Assembly (NCBI GenBank): GCA_022497145.1
Contig: MU385941.1
Span: 1-64,000, forward strand
Source of the DNA: Rostrohypoxylon terebratum
Taxonomy: Eukaryota > Ascomycota > Sordariomycetes > Xylariales > Hypoxylaceae
DNA length: 64,000 nt
Direction: 5' to 3'
Shown: positions 1 to 11,288 of the stretch, piece by piece
Layout of the letters: each line of letters opens with the position of its first letter
Position numbering within the stretch: the first letter of the stretch is position 1
Notes under the pieces: generated by a model
The model's input: only the letters and a program-made list of their open reading frames with translations
Databases searched by the model: none
Told to the model about the DNA's origin: nothing
Program-made: the position numbers and the translations under genes

Positions 1-279
1 CTCTGAGGAGGAGAGGAATCAAGGACCTTAGCACCCTTGAGAATTATTATTGAATTGATACCACATCCAAGCCCTACATAGCCCTTGTCACAGTAGAAGA
101 GAATAGGGGAACGCCCTGAATTTGAAAATATATACATATGGAACGAATACAGGTAAGCTAACTTATTACGAGTTTGTGAGCTTTTTTTTTATATATTCTC
201 AGATATTGTACTAGGTACGACCCCGGATTATGAAGAGTTAATCGAGAAGCGCAGTGATCACTGGTGACACAATTCGTAA

Positions 280-2030
280 TCAGCAGGTATCTTGAGAGAA
301 TATTACGGGAGACACCCCAGAGGCAGCGATTCCAGGTCCCTGAGCCTCAACTCGGATCACAGACGATCGTCCCGGGATGCTGGTCACAGTTTCGAACCCA
401 GTCTTCTCCACCTGAGCAGCCAGAGCGAGAGTAGAGTTGCTAGCACCTGCGAAAACCTTCCAAGATTTATGCTCGGTCGCGCCAAGCCAGCTCATGTATA
501 CCATAGTCTGGTTAGTCGCCGCGTCTATGCAAGCAAATGCATCTGGTGCTGTCTTGGGTCGACCAACCCACGGTAGACGGAAGGCTCGGTACGAGAAGAT
601 GTAGCCCTCTCCAGGTCCAAATTGAGCTTGCATAGCAATAGAGCCGTCCTGGCTATACTCTCGAATCTTGGGAGTTGAGCCGTATCCCATAACCACATGC
701 CCGTCATCTAGTTTCTGTACGTTTCCTTGAGAGTTGGAATACACTGGGTCTCGGGGATCAGTCAATACTTGGTCAAGAGTCGCCTTCTTAGTCGCTATGT
801 TCAATGTCATGAAGATACCCTTGGTCTGATTCACGCCTGAGATAACATCCGAGTTTCCGTTGTCGAAGATGCTGATTTGAACATCGTCTCCCACCTCACT
901 GTGGATTCTGGCGTCGTGTTGGTAGGCCCACCATAGATTCTCGCCAAGCTCAAAATCGCCTCCAGATTCGCCCTGTAATCTATTAGATTGTCTCAAACCC
1001 AATCATACAACCATTTGGGGTTAATCTTACCTGCAGGGTCCACTCTACATTGCCATCTTTCGCAATCTTGAAAACCGAGCAGAAATATCGCGACGAGACC
1101 AAGTACGACCCATCTTTAAACTTCTCAATTGAGTTGATGTGGAAATAACCATAAGGAAGAGATTGGTTCTTTCCATAGTCCGCCACAGGATAGAACTGCA
1201 CCACATCCGAAATGGGAACCTGGTCAACGTGCTCCAGTGCACTCCACTTGAAGAGGATCTCGTTGGTCTTGATGTCTAGCTCGTAGAATACAGAGTCAGC
1301 AACCCAACCATCAGCTGGTCCACCAACTGAGCTGAGATCGTATGGGGTGACATTGTATGCAGTCACGAGGATAGTGTCCTCTGCTGTAATCTTGGATTCG
1401 TGCATGTCAAGATACGAAACGAGCTGGTTAGGGTCAAGTTCCGGAATCGTCACAAAACCCTCCTCCGCAGCGGTCAGCGAAACATTGTAGATGCTCGTGT
1501 ATGAATCGTCCAAAATCTGGATAATGCCGTGGCCCCATCCATAAGGTTCCGGTAGCGAAATTCCGTTGAAGAAGGTCAAGACGGGCTTTCCCTCAAAAGT
1601 TTGGGTCCTGAATGCAGCATAGTCTCCGATGGTGCTCTGCCACACGAGCTCATTGTCATCGGACATAATGAAAAGACTGTAGTTGTGCGCATATCTCCCG
1701 TTCTGGTCGAAAAAGAGGTATCCTGGAGAAGTCGGGCCATATTTGGTTATGTTCAAGGACGGTCTACAATATTTGGTGTTAGTGGCTGCCCCTTATCATA
1801 TGTTAGGTGGGGAGGAAAAAAAAGTATTTTTAAGAGGAAGATGCCTGTTCTCAAAAATTGTCCATGAAGATGAACCAAAACTCTGAGTAATAGGTGGGAC
1901 AAGATGCCACTTACGGTTCTACGGGATTGGATTTGTACGTCTGCCAAGGCCATGAGATGTTCTGCGCTGAGGCCGGCAAGACCTGAAATAGGCACGCTAC
2001 AGAATATGCCAAATAAGCTGAGCGCTGCAT
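280..2030 (-). CDS. Secreted arylsulfotransferase-family (ASST) protein, 3 exons
   Basis: Exons 2030-1915, 1763-1031 and 972-280 join in frame to 513 residues. The first exon gives a signal peptide (MQRSAYLAYSVACLFQVLPASAQ), so the protein should enter the secretory pathway. Both introns have GT-AG ends (GTAAGT and GTAAGA donors). The body matches the fungal arylsulfotransferase family (Pfam Arylsulfotran_2 type): YFHINSIEKFKDGSYLVSSR, then FKIAKDGNVEWTLQG, WAYQHDARIH and ISIFDNGNSD. These are blades of a beta-propeller-like fold. Bacterial ASSTs move sulfate from an aryl sulfate donor to a phenol without PAPS; the reaction of the fungal proteins is not established, so activity is inferred. 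Several N-glycosylation sequons are visible. The start is the ATG directly before the hydrophobic leader. The gene looks intact. It lies 8 kb from a PAPS-type sulfotransferase-like gene, with no evidence of a link. Confidence 0.85.
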
Positions 2031-3513
2031 CTTGAACCGTTCTACTATCGGATGGCGCAATAATTTGAGCGGAATGCGTGATAACCAGACATGCATGAAA
2101 GTACATTTTATAACTGTCAATCCCTTCCATCCTCTGTCCGATTCCGGTTCTCTACGTAGGCTAGTAAATAAATTTCATAATACCAAGGTGGACATGGTAA
2201 ACACAGTCCCGGTCGTGGAGACCTGGCGCTAGACCAGGGTTAAATAGGTCTTTTTTTTCAGAAACAAAATGAGGAACGCTTTCCAAGTCCAGTTCAGTAT
2301 GCTCGCAAGACTACAAAAACGACATATACATCTTTCTTATCCGAAAATATCCATCCCTAACACGAGTAGCATTTAAAGGCTTCGACATAGCGGTCACATC
2401 TAACTCAACTCAGAGATGAGGACGTAGATGTCCGTTTAAATATGAAAATATGAAGGGATGAAAAGGGCGCTAAAGTCAGTAGAGCTATGCTGTACAGCTG
2501 TACTAGTGTGGATGTATGCTGAAGGATTTGGGATGATCATCATTTCTATAACACGTTTAGGACGTCATTGGTCATAATCACTCCACAAATTACGGTCGGA
2601 TGTCAAAATCCAGCAGAACTTCCGCACCTTCGAACAATTCTTGCCCTGTGGATTAAGGAGACAACCGGGTAGAGTGGGCCCTCCGAATCTAATCAACGGA
2701 TCTGATAAGATTGATCAGGATCAGTAGCCAATCATTAAGCCGCTACGGGCCGATCTAAGTCTATGTAAGTGTTGAACGGCAGTAACGTTCAAGGGGGTTC
2801 GCCGACCCCAGAATCCGATGCAATTTCCCACCCCGGCATGTCCATGCAGACGTCGAATCATATCGCTCAACTAAGGTGAAAAGTCTTTTCTAGTATAAAT
2901 CTCTCAGCTTGCTCAAGCACCAAGTAACGGTAGATCGTTTGTTCTAGGCTACCTTTACCTAGTTCATGTATATCAAGACCTTGAACAATCTACTCTCAAA
3001 TATATATGAGCCCCCCTTCCGAGGTTCTTATTAAAGTCTTGGCTAAAAATTAGGTTAAGTGGTTATAGACTGAAGTTGTGTTGTAATGATTTTTTCTACT
3101 GCGGTATTTTCCTCCTTTGGTTACCTATGGATGATCATTTGATTAGTATTTTCCAGCGAGAACATTTTTCATTCCTTTGCTATTAGCACTGGTGGAAATC
3201 AAGACCTTTAGTTAATTCCGGCGGTTGGATTCTAGTTGAATGTGGGGTAAAGAAGAACTTGGTGTACTGTACCTAGATAATTTCGACTGTAGCTAGTAGC
3301 AGCTATCAATTAATATTCTAAACATTCTTCTGTTCTTTGACGTCGTTTCTCACTGTTTTCAAAGGAAAATCCTAATTCTATTTAATGCTAGGTACGATCT
3401 ACTTCTTCAATGCTTAAGAACTTCGTAACGCGATAAGTCAGTCGTGTAATAATCCGTCCATTCAGCCAACGTATTCCACTGGCGAATCTTAGCGCCATTT
3501 CCCCATCTTGCGC
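2031..3513. other. Intergenic, no gene seen
   Basis: About 1.5 kb, AT-rich. No open frame has protein-like composition, and no tRNA or repeat array was found. Confidence 0.6.
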
Positions 3514-4542
3514 TTAATTTTTCCTCTTGCACTGATCATACAGTTCTTTAGGATCAATTCCCTCTTTAATTACGCGTTGTTTCCATTCGATCCAAATTGG
3601 AGTATTTGGAAGCAGTCCGACAGCTTCAGACCAATCATCTTGGTCATATCGACGGAGTAGTTCTGCATAGACATGTGTCCTGGTTGGCACATTGCGCTTT
3701 TCGACGCACTGGAGTTCCGACAGCGTCCATTTAGTGTGTAACCGCAAGGCAGTCCAAGTAGTCAACTGGCCAAGGACGTTATACACGATGAATATAATTT
3801 GCTCCTCAGAAGTGCCGTTCGGTATCGTACAGAAGACGAATGTTAGCAGAATAAAAGTGCCTATCCTTGCAATCCAATGGAGATATGCCAAACTCGTTTG
3901 CCATGTTCTTGACAGATCTCTCCGGTAGTCCAACCCAGTCCCAGTCCACCGGAGAACGTCTTGTCGACTTCCTTCAATGACGAAAGCTGAATTACGTCGT
4001 CCCAAGAAGATCGCAGCATCATGTTCGTCAGGGAACGATGGCTTCACTTTTGCTGGCACAAATGAAATAGCGTCAAGCGCACGGAGAAATATCGACCATA
4101 GGGCAAAGGCAATGAGGTTAGATTTTCCAATCCAGGAGACGGAATCATTCAGAAACGACGCGGCGACCAACGCAGCGAAAACAATCCATGAAAAAAGTGT
4201 CAAGAGCCAACAGAGAGCAGGTATGGTTCCGGCTTTAGAGGAGGTATTTTTTATCTCGCAGAATGTGATAGTGCCATCTTCTAAAAGACAGCGCCGAGAT
4301 ATCATTTGCGCTACCCGTATGTTGCGCAACGGCGCGACTTTCTTTCCGTATGGGCTAATATATTGCCTTTCTTCGACGTCAATCAGGGTCGAATAATCAC
4401 GTAAGTAGGCCTGAAGACCTGAGACGGGAGCTAATGAGAGCACATCTACTAGTCTTTTGCTCGCGCGACGAAATCCAAGCTCTTCATCCTCGCTAAGCAA
4501 GACTAGAAATGCGCTCACGTCGAAGTTCCATTGCCAAGACAT
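3514..4542 (-). CDS. Orphan fungal integral membrane protein (5' end uncertain)
   Basis: A frame of 342 residues from the ATG at 4542 (MSWQWNFDVSAFL). I do not recognise a named domain. A soluble N-terminal third of about 120 residues is followed by four hydrophobic segments: IPALCWLLTLFSWIVFAAL, LIAFALWSIFLRALDAISF, IARIGTFILLTFVFC and IIFIVYNVLGQLTTW. The tail is charged (DPKELYDQCKRKN). The frame stays open upstream for about 25 codons to a TTCTTACCCAG that looks like a 3' splice site, so an earlier exon is possible and the true start may lie further right. If no such exon exists, this could be a 5'-truncated copy. Coding character is convincing because frame, hydrophobic pattern and length agree. 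Confidence 0.6.
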   Translation of the reverse strand: MSWQWNFDVSAFLVLLSEDEELGFRRASKRLVDVLSLAPVSGLQAYLRDYSTLIDVEERQYISPYGKKVAPLRNIRVAQMISRRCLLEDGTITFCEIKNTSSKAGTIPALCWLLTLFSWIVFAALVAASFLNDSVSWIGKSNLIAFALWSIFLRALDAISFVPAKVKPSFPDEHDAAIFLGRRNSAFVIEGSRQDVLRWTGTGLDYRRDLSRTWQTSLAYLHWIARIGTFILLTFVFCTIPNGTSEEQIIFIVYNVLGQLTTWTALRLHTKWTLSELQCVEKRNVPTRTHVYAELLRRYDQDDWSEAVGLLPNTPIWIEWKQRVIKEGIDPKELYDQCKRKN

Positions 4543-6193
4543 CTTCAGAAGCGGGCGCGTCAAGATGTTGTATGCTAGGGATGTCTTCAAAGTTGTTTGA
4601 GAGTACCTGGGTAAGAACTAAGCAATGGAGATTGGAAAAATTAAATATTGCTCTGCGGGAAGACAGTTGTCGACTTCGGTATAATCGAGGTCCGGAGATG
4701 AGTGGCGTAGACGTCACAAGTACCTGTGCAGAATGACACAAGTTTACTTACTAGGTAGGTGGAGGTACTAAGCCGAGAATCACCTCACTGAATAGACATT
4801 ATCTGCCTATCATGTGTTATATAAGGCAGGATATAAGGCATCATTTCATTTTCTGATCATCACGTGATAAGCACTCATTTTCAACTTACCTATCTCATTA
4901 TGATTCAGGTAGTATGGAGATATGGAGATAAGGAGATGAGAAGTCAATTTATAATTCTGCATAGATCGCCCGATCAGTAACCTAGGTCGTGGGTACCTGG
5001 TTGATAGATAATTCAATACTGGTGCCTGAGTACAGGTACCTATCAGGTACCTAACCTACCTGCATACCTACTAGGTATGGACATATGCAGAACTTATTGG
5101 ATCTGGAAATTCGTCTTGTGTTACCCCTGCCCATTCCCATTTCCAGGAAATCCAACAGGTACACAGTGAAGAAAAGTGAGGCTCTTGTATCGCTTTTGAC
5201 TCATGAAAATTCTGAATCCCATAGGTACTTGAAGTAAATTTGGATACCTAGTGATATGTCACTTCGAGTAGTGAGTAGATACGAAGGGATATAGGTAATA
5301 TTCTGAAATAAAATCTTAAAATATAAGTATGTGATATTTACTCGACTTTTAATACCGAATAAAAATGGTCATCTTTGATGTTAGGTAGGTGATATTCGGA
5401 TACTGTATCAAAATCACGATAGATCGGTGCTGTACGGTACGTATATTTGTGGTGAGCCGGGGGGGGGTAGTAAGACCTTAACCTAGCGCTCGTTTCGTCG
5501 GCTACCACCTTTTCTCGGGAATACTTATAATATTATTTTTGCTTTTGTGGATTATTTTAAAGCTTCAAAAGAAAAAATGAATCATGCATTGTTGAAAAAA
5601 TCCTAATGGTGAATGGTAGGCGAGAAAAGGCGGTACTTACCCAACCTTGGTACCTTAATAACGACGCCCTAAAAAGGACCAAGGTGAGGCAGGATGAATA
5701 CAGTTCTGCAATGCCCATTTACTCTTTCCTATATCGTAAACACCACATGTATAAAAGAATCAAAAAGGGTGTCAATAGCCGCCCCTGGTCACTACTCTGC
5801 GAATTATACTCCAATGATTGCCGTGATATATGCATCGTTAGACGGAAAATCCCCTGGCACATACATGAATCGAAGCAGGCTCTGCCCGTGGAGTCCTAAA
5901 AAGGAAAGCACTAGCTACCTGGGTATATTTTCAGCTGTCACCTTCAGGTTAATCAATCCTTTCCGTCGTAGCCTGCATGATGTCTATATTATAACAACCA
6001 TTCCTTGAGAATGTCCGCTTTGTGACCCTCGGTTTTCTACCATCAATTTTATTTTCCGTGGTGTATTCAAATCTTTCCATCATATAAACTACCGATAGAA
6101 GAATTGGTAAAATTCCTGTGCTACAAGAAACCCCTTTCGACACCGCTTCTCGAATTATTTTGGATATTCTATAATCATAACTCTATATCATAA
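4543..6193. other. Intergenic, TAGGTACC-rich, no gene seen
   Basis: About 1.65 kb. The left half carries many TACCTA/TAGGTA words (dense at 4979-5080). The right part is the probable promoter of the HET gene. Short open frames near 5606-6008 have no intron signals or recognisable protein pattern. Confidence 0.55.
4979..5080. repeat. Cluster of TAGGTACCTA-type words
   Basis: In about 100 bp the words CCTAGG, GGTACC, AGGTACCT, TACCTA and TAGGTA occur repeatedly and largely palindromically. It is one of several such clusters in the window (34235-34340, 38251-38268, 39143-39166, 47930-47953, 56811-56848, 62868-62890, 63116-63137). Confidence 0.6.
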
Positions 6194-9100
6194 ATGGCGA
6201 GCAATCCATCGAGAGTCACGATTGGCAATCGTCTCTATCATCTCGTCCCAGAAGACACCGAAGGGGAATTTACAGAAGCGTTCCCCAAGCTTCAACGGTT
6301 CGATGACCCAGCTCTTGCAACTGTCCCAGATTTCAAATACAAAACTCTACCGAATAATAAAAAGAGAATTAGACTTCTGCGTTTGAAAGCTGCAGCTGCC
6401 GATAATCCGCAGATATTTTGTGAACTTATCGAGGCCGATTATGATAATCCCTTCCACATACCCACAATCCCTGATATTAAGAAGGATGACGCCCAGCCAA
6501 ATCCGATGGTACCTACGGTTAATGATCATGGGATAAACCCGAAAGGCCAAGAAGACAATGATGACATGGACCCAGCAGGTCCGGAGGGGGGCAAAGGAAA
6601 CGAAAACAACGAAGATCTTGAGCATAACAACTCAAACCCAACGCAATCTGACAATGATGACAGCAAAAGGCTTGAAGCCCAGTACCAAACAGTTCATAAG
6701 CATGAGATTAGGTACGAGGCTCTATCTTGGTGCTGGGGAAATGAGCCCGAGGATTACGCTATCATCATCGAAGAGGATGGCAAGTACTATAAAAGAACAA
6801 TAAAGAAAGGCTTGGCATTGGCGCTTAAGTATCTTCGGTATACAAACGAAAGTCGTACAATATGGATTGATTCCATTTGTATTAACCAGAAAGACGATAA
6901 TGAGAGAAATCACCAAGTTCAAATGATGTCTAGGATCTACACTCGGGCCAAACAAGTATGCATTTGGCTTGGGGAGGGCAACGCCGACAGCAAAGTGGCA
7001 ATTGATTTTATCCGACACGAAATCATGGAACTAAAGAAGTTTGACATTATCTGCTCAGACCAGAAATACGCGACTAAGTGGCAGGCGCTCATGGTACTAA
7101 TGCAACGGCCCTGGTTTTCGCGACGGTGGATGGTCCAAGAGATTTCCCTGGCCCGGGAAGCAACTATATTCTGCGGTCCTGATGAGATTCTTTGGAAAGA
7201 CTTTGCTGTGGCGGTTGAATTATTTGTCGAGGTGGAAACAGCAACGCATCGGCTTTCCGAAGTAATGCAAAAGGATGAAAAGTTTCGCCATATCCCTGGA
7301 TGGTTCGAGCATGTATCCGAACTTGGAGCCAGCCTCCTGGTTCAAGCAACGGGTAAAGTATTCCGAACACAAAGTCTGGGCAGAAATCCTCGCGATCAGC
7401 ATGGCGCCGAAAAAAGTATTTCCGACCAAAGCACAATACTAAGGCATCATAATACGATATTTGGCAATCTACCCACCATTGATCCCTTAGAAAGACGCAG
7501 CCTATTGAGTCTACAGTACTTAGTAACAACGATGTTCATCTTCCAAACGTCAGAACCACGAGATGTGATATACTCGCTACTAGCTGTCGCCCGAGATGCT
7601 TCGCCATATGCCGAGAAATCAGTCTCTACGGACAAGGAATATACACTGTTTGTAAGAACGGGGTTCTCCCACTTTCTCGAGGAAAAGCCGTTCAAGGTTG
7701 ATTATGGCAGGCCTTATTCCGATGTGTGCAGAGACTTCGTGGAGTTCAGCATCCAACGCTCATTCGAGACTGATGGGATACAAGCATTGGATATCCTCTG
7801 CCGCCCATGGGCACTTGAGCCACCTAAGGACAAATCAGAACGCATAAAGGAAACTCCTGCGTTGGTAAAGAAAAGTACTGTCATCCCAGCTGGAACCTAT
7901 GAATGGAAATGGATCAGAGAAAATCTTAAAGAGTCCTTTAAACTTAAGAAAGATATTTTCCAGCTTAACAGGGCCATTGAAAAACTTGATGAGGCCAATG
8001 ATGACTCTGAGCGGGAGCGAGAGAAGCTCGAAAAGAAACGTGATCGTCTCAAAGACAAGTATGACGGACTAAGGAAACCTGATAATCGTTTCAAGAAGCC
8101 AGATCACAAGCAAACAAGGAAACATGAACGTCGATTAACAAAAAAATGGATGGAAGAAGTTAATGATAGATGGAAAGCTGAGTGGAAAGCTGAGCATAAG
8201 GTCTGGCAGTGGGAGGACAAGGAGATCGAGTGGATAGATCAAACGCCAAATCGGAGGAAAGGGAAAGCGTCGAGGTGGAAAATTACCTATAATTGGGGAT
8301 GGTACTTTGGATGGGGTGATAAGGAAAATAGGGGGAATAGCAACAGCGGCAAAAATACCATGAAAGGGGGACAAAACACTGAGAAGGACTGGGTGCCAGA
8401 CAGAATTTACAAAGCAAGACACTTTCCGGATCTCATGAAACCGGATGATAAAAAGACCAACACGACGAAACTGGATGATACAAACACCAACACGACGAAA
8501 CAGACCGATGTAAAGCAGACAAGTGGAGCTACTAAGGTCACGGATGACATTAAATTGCCATCTTGGATCCCTCTTGCCTCTTCGGCACCCTTTGGACTTT
8601 TCCCTCATCCGGGCATGCATATTCAGAAAACGGGTAGGGTTAATGCTGATCCCCTTGTGGGTGTACCCCAGGACGGCCATAGAAACTACAGTGCTGCACA
8701 GACAGAAAGTGTGGATATGACAGCTTTAAAGTTCCGAAAACGACCTTTGCTAGGACATTATAGTCTCTATGTTAAGGGGTTCATCTTTGACGAAGTTGAG
8801 CAAGTCACCGATGCTTCGCAAAACGGTTCCATTCCGGCAACTTGGTTAGAGCTAGGTGGTTGGAAGGATGCTAAAGAAACCCACCCACCTGATGAGTTTT
8901 GGAGAACTCTTGTTGCAGACCGTGGAAAGGATAATCGGAACCCGCCGTACTACTATGCTAGAGCATGTAGCGAGTCAGCAATCAAGGGAGGGTTGAGAAG
9001 CGGGGGTATCAATACAACCGCATTGATCAATGATGAGCGTAATTCCATCATTGCAGAGTTTTGTCGAAGGGTTCAAGCTGTTATTTGGAATCGCCGCTTG

Positions 9101-9856
9101 TTCAAAACAAAAGCCGGGATTCTAGGACTGGCATCCGATAAGGTAAGAAAAGGAGACAAGGTTGGGATCATTTACGGCTGTACAGTACCAGTCATCCTCA
9201 GAGAACATAACGGCAAGACGGACGAAGAAATGAGGAGAGAAAAATTTGAAGATTACGCGGAATCTCTCAAGTCAGTTATCCTGAAGTGTGAAGAGAAACG
9301 AAAACGAAAACTAGTGTTGATTCAAGGAGGAGGTGTGAAGGGTGACGTGAAAGAGGACGCTAGAGAGGCAAACGAGAGGTTGAAGGAATACGCCAGGATA
9401 TTGAAGATCACAGAGCAATCTAACAAAAAGCTCATGGAACTATCCGGGGCATGGGAAAAAAGACATATTGATAAGAAAAAAGAGCTAAACAGAAACGAGC
9501 CTGGAGGAAAGAACCAGAGAGATAGCAGCTCTTCTATTTCAGCAGAGGGGTTTCTGAGTGTGCTAGGTGGCTACCTCATCACCGCACTTTGGATGGTTCT
9601 AATTAAAGTGGCCATGCGTTTCAGACGTACATTGAATTACAATGTCTCTGAGGTTGACAGTAGCTCTGATGGGGGCAAAGACATTGATCAAAAAGTGTCA
9701 GGAAAGGTAAAGAACGAACTGGAAGCAAAGAAAAAGGATCCAACCAGATATTATACTCTTTTAGGCGAAAGTTATGTACACGGAATGATGGATGGTGAAG
9801 CATTACGGAAGAAATTTTATGGAGATATCGCAGACCAGACGTTTGAGATAAGATGA
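6194..9856 (+). CDS. HET-domain (heterokaryon incompatibility) protein, single exon, 1220 aa
   Basis: The HET domain is recognised from YEALSWCWG (about residue 174), IWIDSICINQKDDNERNHQV (about 223), RIYTRAKQVCIWLGEGN (about 247) and RPWFSRRWMVQEISLAR (about 305). The C-terminal tail has the pattern common to large HET proteins, YYTLLGESYVHGMMDGEA (about 1186). HET proteins trigger incompatibility cell death when non-self is sensed; that role is family knowledge. Unusual parts are an acidic Asn/Asp-rich insert (about 95-160) between the first HET beta-strand region and the YEALSWCWG block, a charged coiled-coil stretch (about 585-640), a tryptophan-rich basic stretch (about 642-735), a short Thr/Asp/Lys repeat, and one likely transmembrane helix near 1119-1141 (FLSVLGGYLITALWMVLIKV). 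The frame is intact from ATG to TGA with no intron. The partner and the cell compartment are unknown. Confidence 0.9.
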   Translation: MASNPSRVTIGNRLYHLVPEDTEGEFTEAFPKLQRFDDPALATVPDFKYKTLPNNKKRIRLLRLKAAAADNPQIFCELIEADYDNPFHIPTIPDIKKDDAQPNPMVPTVNDHGINPKGQEDNDDMDPAGPEGGKGNENNEDLEHNNSNPTQSDNDDSKRLEAQYQTVHKHEIRYEALSWCWGNEPEDYAIIIEEDGKYYKRTIKKGLALALKYLRYTNESRTIWIDSICINQKDDNERNHQVQMMSRIYTRAKQVCIWLGEGNADSKVAIDFIRHEIMELKKFDIICSDQKYATKWQALMVLMQRPWFSRRWMVQEISLAREATIFCGPDEILWKDFAVAVELFVEVETATHRLSEVMQKDEKFRHIPGWFEHVSELGASLLVQATGKVFRTQSLGRNPRDQHGAEKSISDQSTILRHHNTIFGNLPTIDPLERRSLLSLQYLVTTMFIFQTSEPRDVIYSLLAVARDASPYAEKSVSTDKEYTLFVRTGFSHFLEEKPFKVDYGRPYSDVCRDFVEFSIQRSFETDGIQALDILCRPWALEPPKDKSERIKETPALVKKSTVIPAGTYEWKWIRENLKESFKLKKDIFQLNRAIEKLDEANDDSEREREKLEKKRDRLKDKYDGLRKPDNRFKKPDHKQTRKHERRLTKKWMEEVNDRWKAEWKAEHKVWQWEDKEIEWIDQTPNRRKGKASRWKITYNWGWYFGWGDKENRGNSNSGKNTMKGGQNTEKDWVPDRIYKARHFPDLMKPDDKKTNTTKLDDTNTNTTKQTDVKQTSGATKVTDDIKLPSWIPLASSAPFGLFPHPGMHIQKTGRVNADPLVGVPQDGHRNYSAAQTESVDMTALKFRKRPLLGHYSLYVKGFIFDEVEQVTDASQNGSIPATWLELGGWKDAKETHPPDEFWRTLVADRGKDNRNPPYYYARACSESAIKGGLRSGGINTTALINDERNSIIAEFCRRVQAVIWNRRLFKTKAGILGLASDKVRKGDKVGIIYGCTVPVILREHNGKTDEEMRREKFEDYAESLKSVILKCEEKRKRKLVLIQGGGVKGDVKEDAREANERLKEYARILKITEQSNKKLMELSGAWEKRHIDKKKELNRNEPGGKNQRDSSSSISAEGFLSVLGGYLITALWMVLIKVAMRFRRTLNYNVSEVDSSSDGGKDIDQKVSGKVKNELEAKKKDPTRYYTLLGESYVHGMMDGEALRKKFYGDIADQTFEIR
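8445..8510 (+). repeat. Imperfect 30-bp tandem repeat in the HET gene
   Basis: Two copies encode DDKKTNTTK and DDTNTNTTK, sharing the DNA word ACCAACACGACGAAA. They lie in the low-complexity linker of the HET protein. Confidence 0.6.
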
Positions 9857-10353
9857 GAATCTAGGATTTTGGGACTTTCAACAAATCCCGTGCTCAATAG
9901 CAATACACATGGATATGTACCTACTCAGATAGTTCAAGTTGATAAAATTCCTAACCAGGTACCTTGGCGATAGGCTGGACGTAGTTTGATACCTACCTCC
10001 TATAAAGGACATTGGGAGATGTTTATATCGATGATACAGAATGAATTGGTAGCTGCGTACGCTGAGTCGTCGCTGAACATCCAAGAATCCTGTGTTTTGA
10101 TTGGTTCAATAACGGGTAGTCGCTATAAAAGTACGCTAAAGTGCCTCCATTAGGTGCTTACATGATATTAAATCCATAAAATCCACGGATGGCGATGACG
10201 GGATGACGGATCTTACGACTATCGACCAAGATATAGTCTGTATGAGCTTTTAAGGTATAATTGATTGAAGGATATTTTTTGACACGATTTAGAGTCCTGA
10301 ATAACGTGTTATGACAACTCTCCTTGTACGGAGAATAGCAGGCAGCGTAGATC
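9857..10353. other. Intergenic between convergent genes
   Basis: About 0.5 kb of 3' flank for the HET and sulfotransferase-like genes. Nothing else seen. Confidence 0.6.
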
Positions 10354-11288
10354 TCAAGATAGTTTATTTTTCCAGAGCCAAGTTGCGGAATATGCTGTAA
10401 GGCCGATCGTGGAGAAAATACCGACCCAAACCTTCAAGACGCCGAGGAGGACTTTTGTGGCGTACTCGTCCGCGGCTTTGGCATCATTTGCCCTCGGAAA
10501 TGGTTCATCGGGAATGGGGACTCCTAAAAATTTACAGAGTGGTTCCCAGCCTTGACCCAAGTCCATCTCTAAGAGTTGCCCTTTGGGGACAAGTGACCTA
10601 ACTCTATCATTATGAGCGGTAAGGATATCTACCAGTGCAGTTATCAGTAGCTAAATCAAACGTGTGCGTCAACTTCAACTTACGAGGACCGCCCTTTTCA
10701 ATTAGGTCGGCCGGGCTAGCATCTTTATCATCCAAACCGGCAAGTCGTAATGTCGAACGACTATACACACTTGCAAATTTTGCAAGGTACCTCCAACCTG
10801 GAATGGGAGCGAGAACAGCACCAAGCCACCATGGCGTGGTTCTACTGGTTAAAGTCGCGATACTATTCCACCACTTCTCCGGATCCCTTCGAACCAAGAC
10901 AACTTTTGCGTCAGGATATAATTCCATCATCTCGGGCATAAAGTCGGATGGTGGCAGATCGGCAGTTGCCACGAAACCGGCGGTGGCCTTTCTGACAAGC
11001 TTCAGGGTTAGTTCCTTATCGCCAGCTTCTCTTGCATCGTATGCCTTGATCCACGTTGAACAATAGTCTAAAAGATGTTAGCTACTGAGTTTCGTGGATA
11101 AGACAGGAGATGTTGTCGGTCTTACCATCGTCCCGAACTAAGATCTGGGTACCTCCATGGAGTACAGGCCCATCTACTAACTTTTCTAAGGCCAAGGACA
11201 TGGACACCGTGCCAGTTCGTGAATAACCGGCCGAGATGACCTGAACCCTCTTGGAAGGATCAGTTGGGATAGACGCGACCCCTCCCAT
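10354..11288 (-). CDS. Fungal sulfotransferase-family protein with C-terminal membrane anchor, 3 exons
   Basis: Exons 11288-11126, 11067-10684 and 10628-10354 join in frame to 273 residues. The N-terminus has the 5'-phosphosulfate loop of PAPS-dependent sulfotransferases (VISAGYSRTGTVSMSLALEK). Mid-protein there is the nucleotide-binding arginine region VVLVRRDPEKWWNS, then LLEMDLGQGWEPLCKFLGVP, typical of the short fungal branch (Sulfotransfer_4 type). The C-terminus has one hydrophobic helix (VWVGIFSTIGLTAYSATWLW) with a basic end, so the enzyme is probably membrane-anchored. Real substrates of this branch are mostly unknown. Both introns have GTAAG donors and TAG acceptors. The gene stands 1.56 kb from the terpene cyclase and on the same strand, so it may modify the terpenoid, but this rests only on position. 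Confidence 0.87.

Noticed and set aside
5606..6008. Two overlapping plus-strand frames (97 and 104 codons) before the HET gene
   Set aside because: No protein-like composition or start context; treated as promoter and 5' flank of the HET gene.
7164..7529. 121-codon frame antisense to the HET gene, and similar antisense frames at 8135-8680
   Set aside because: Shadows of the HET coding sequence without independent support.
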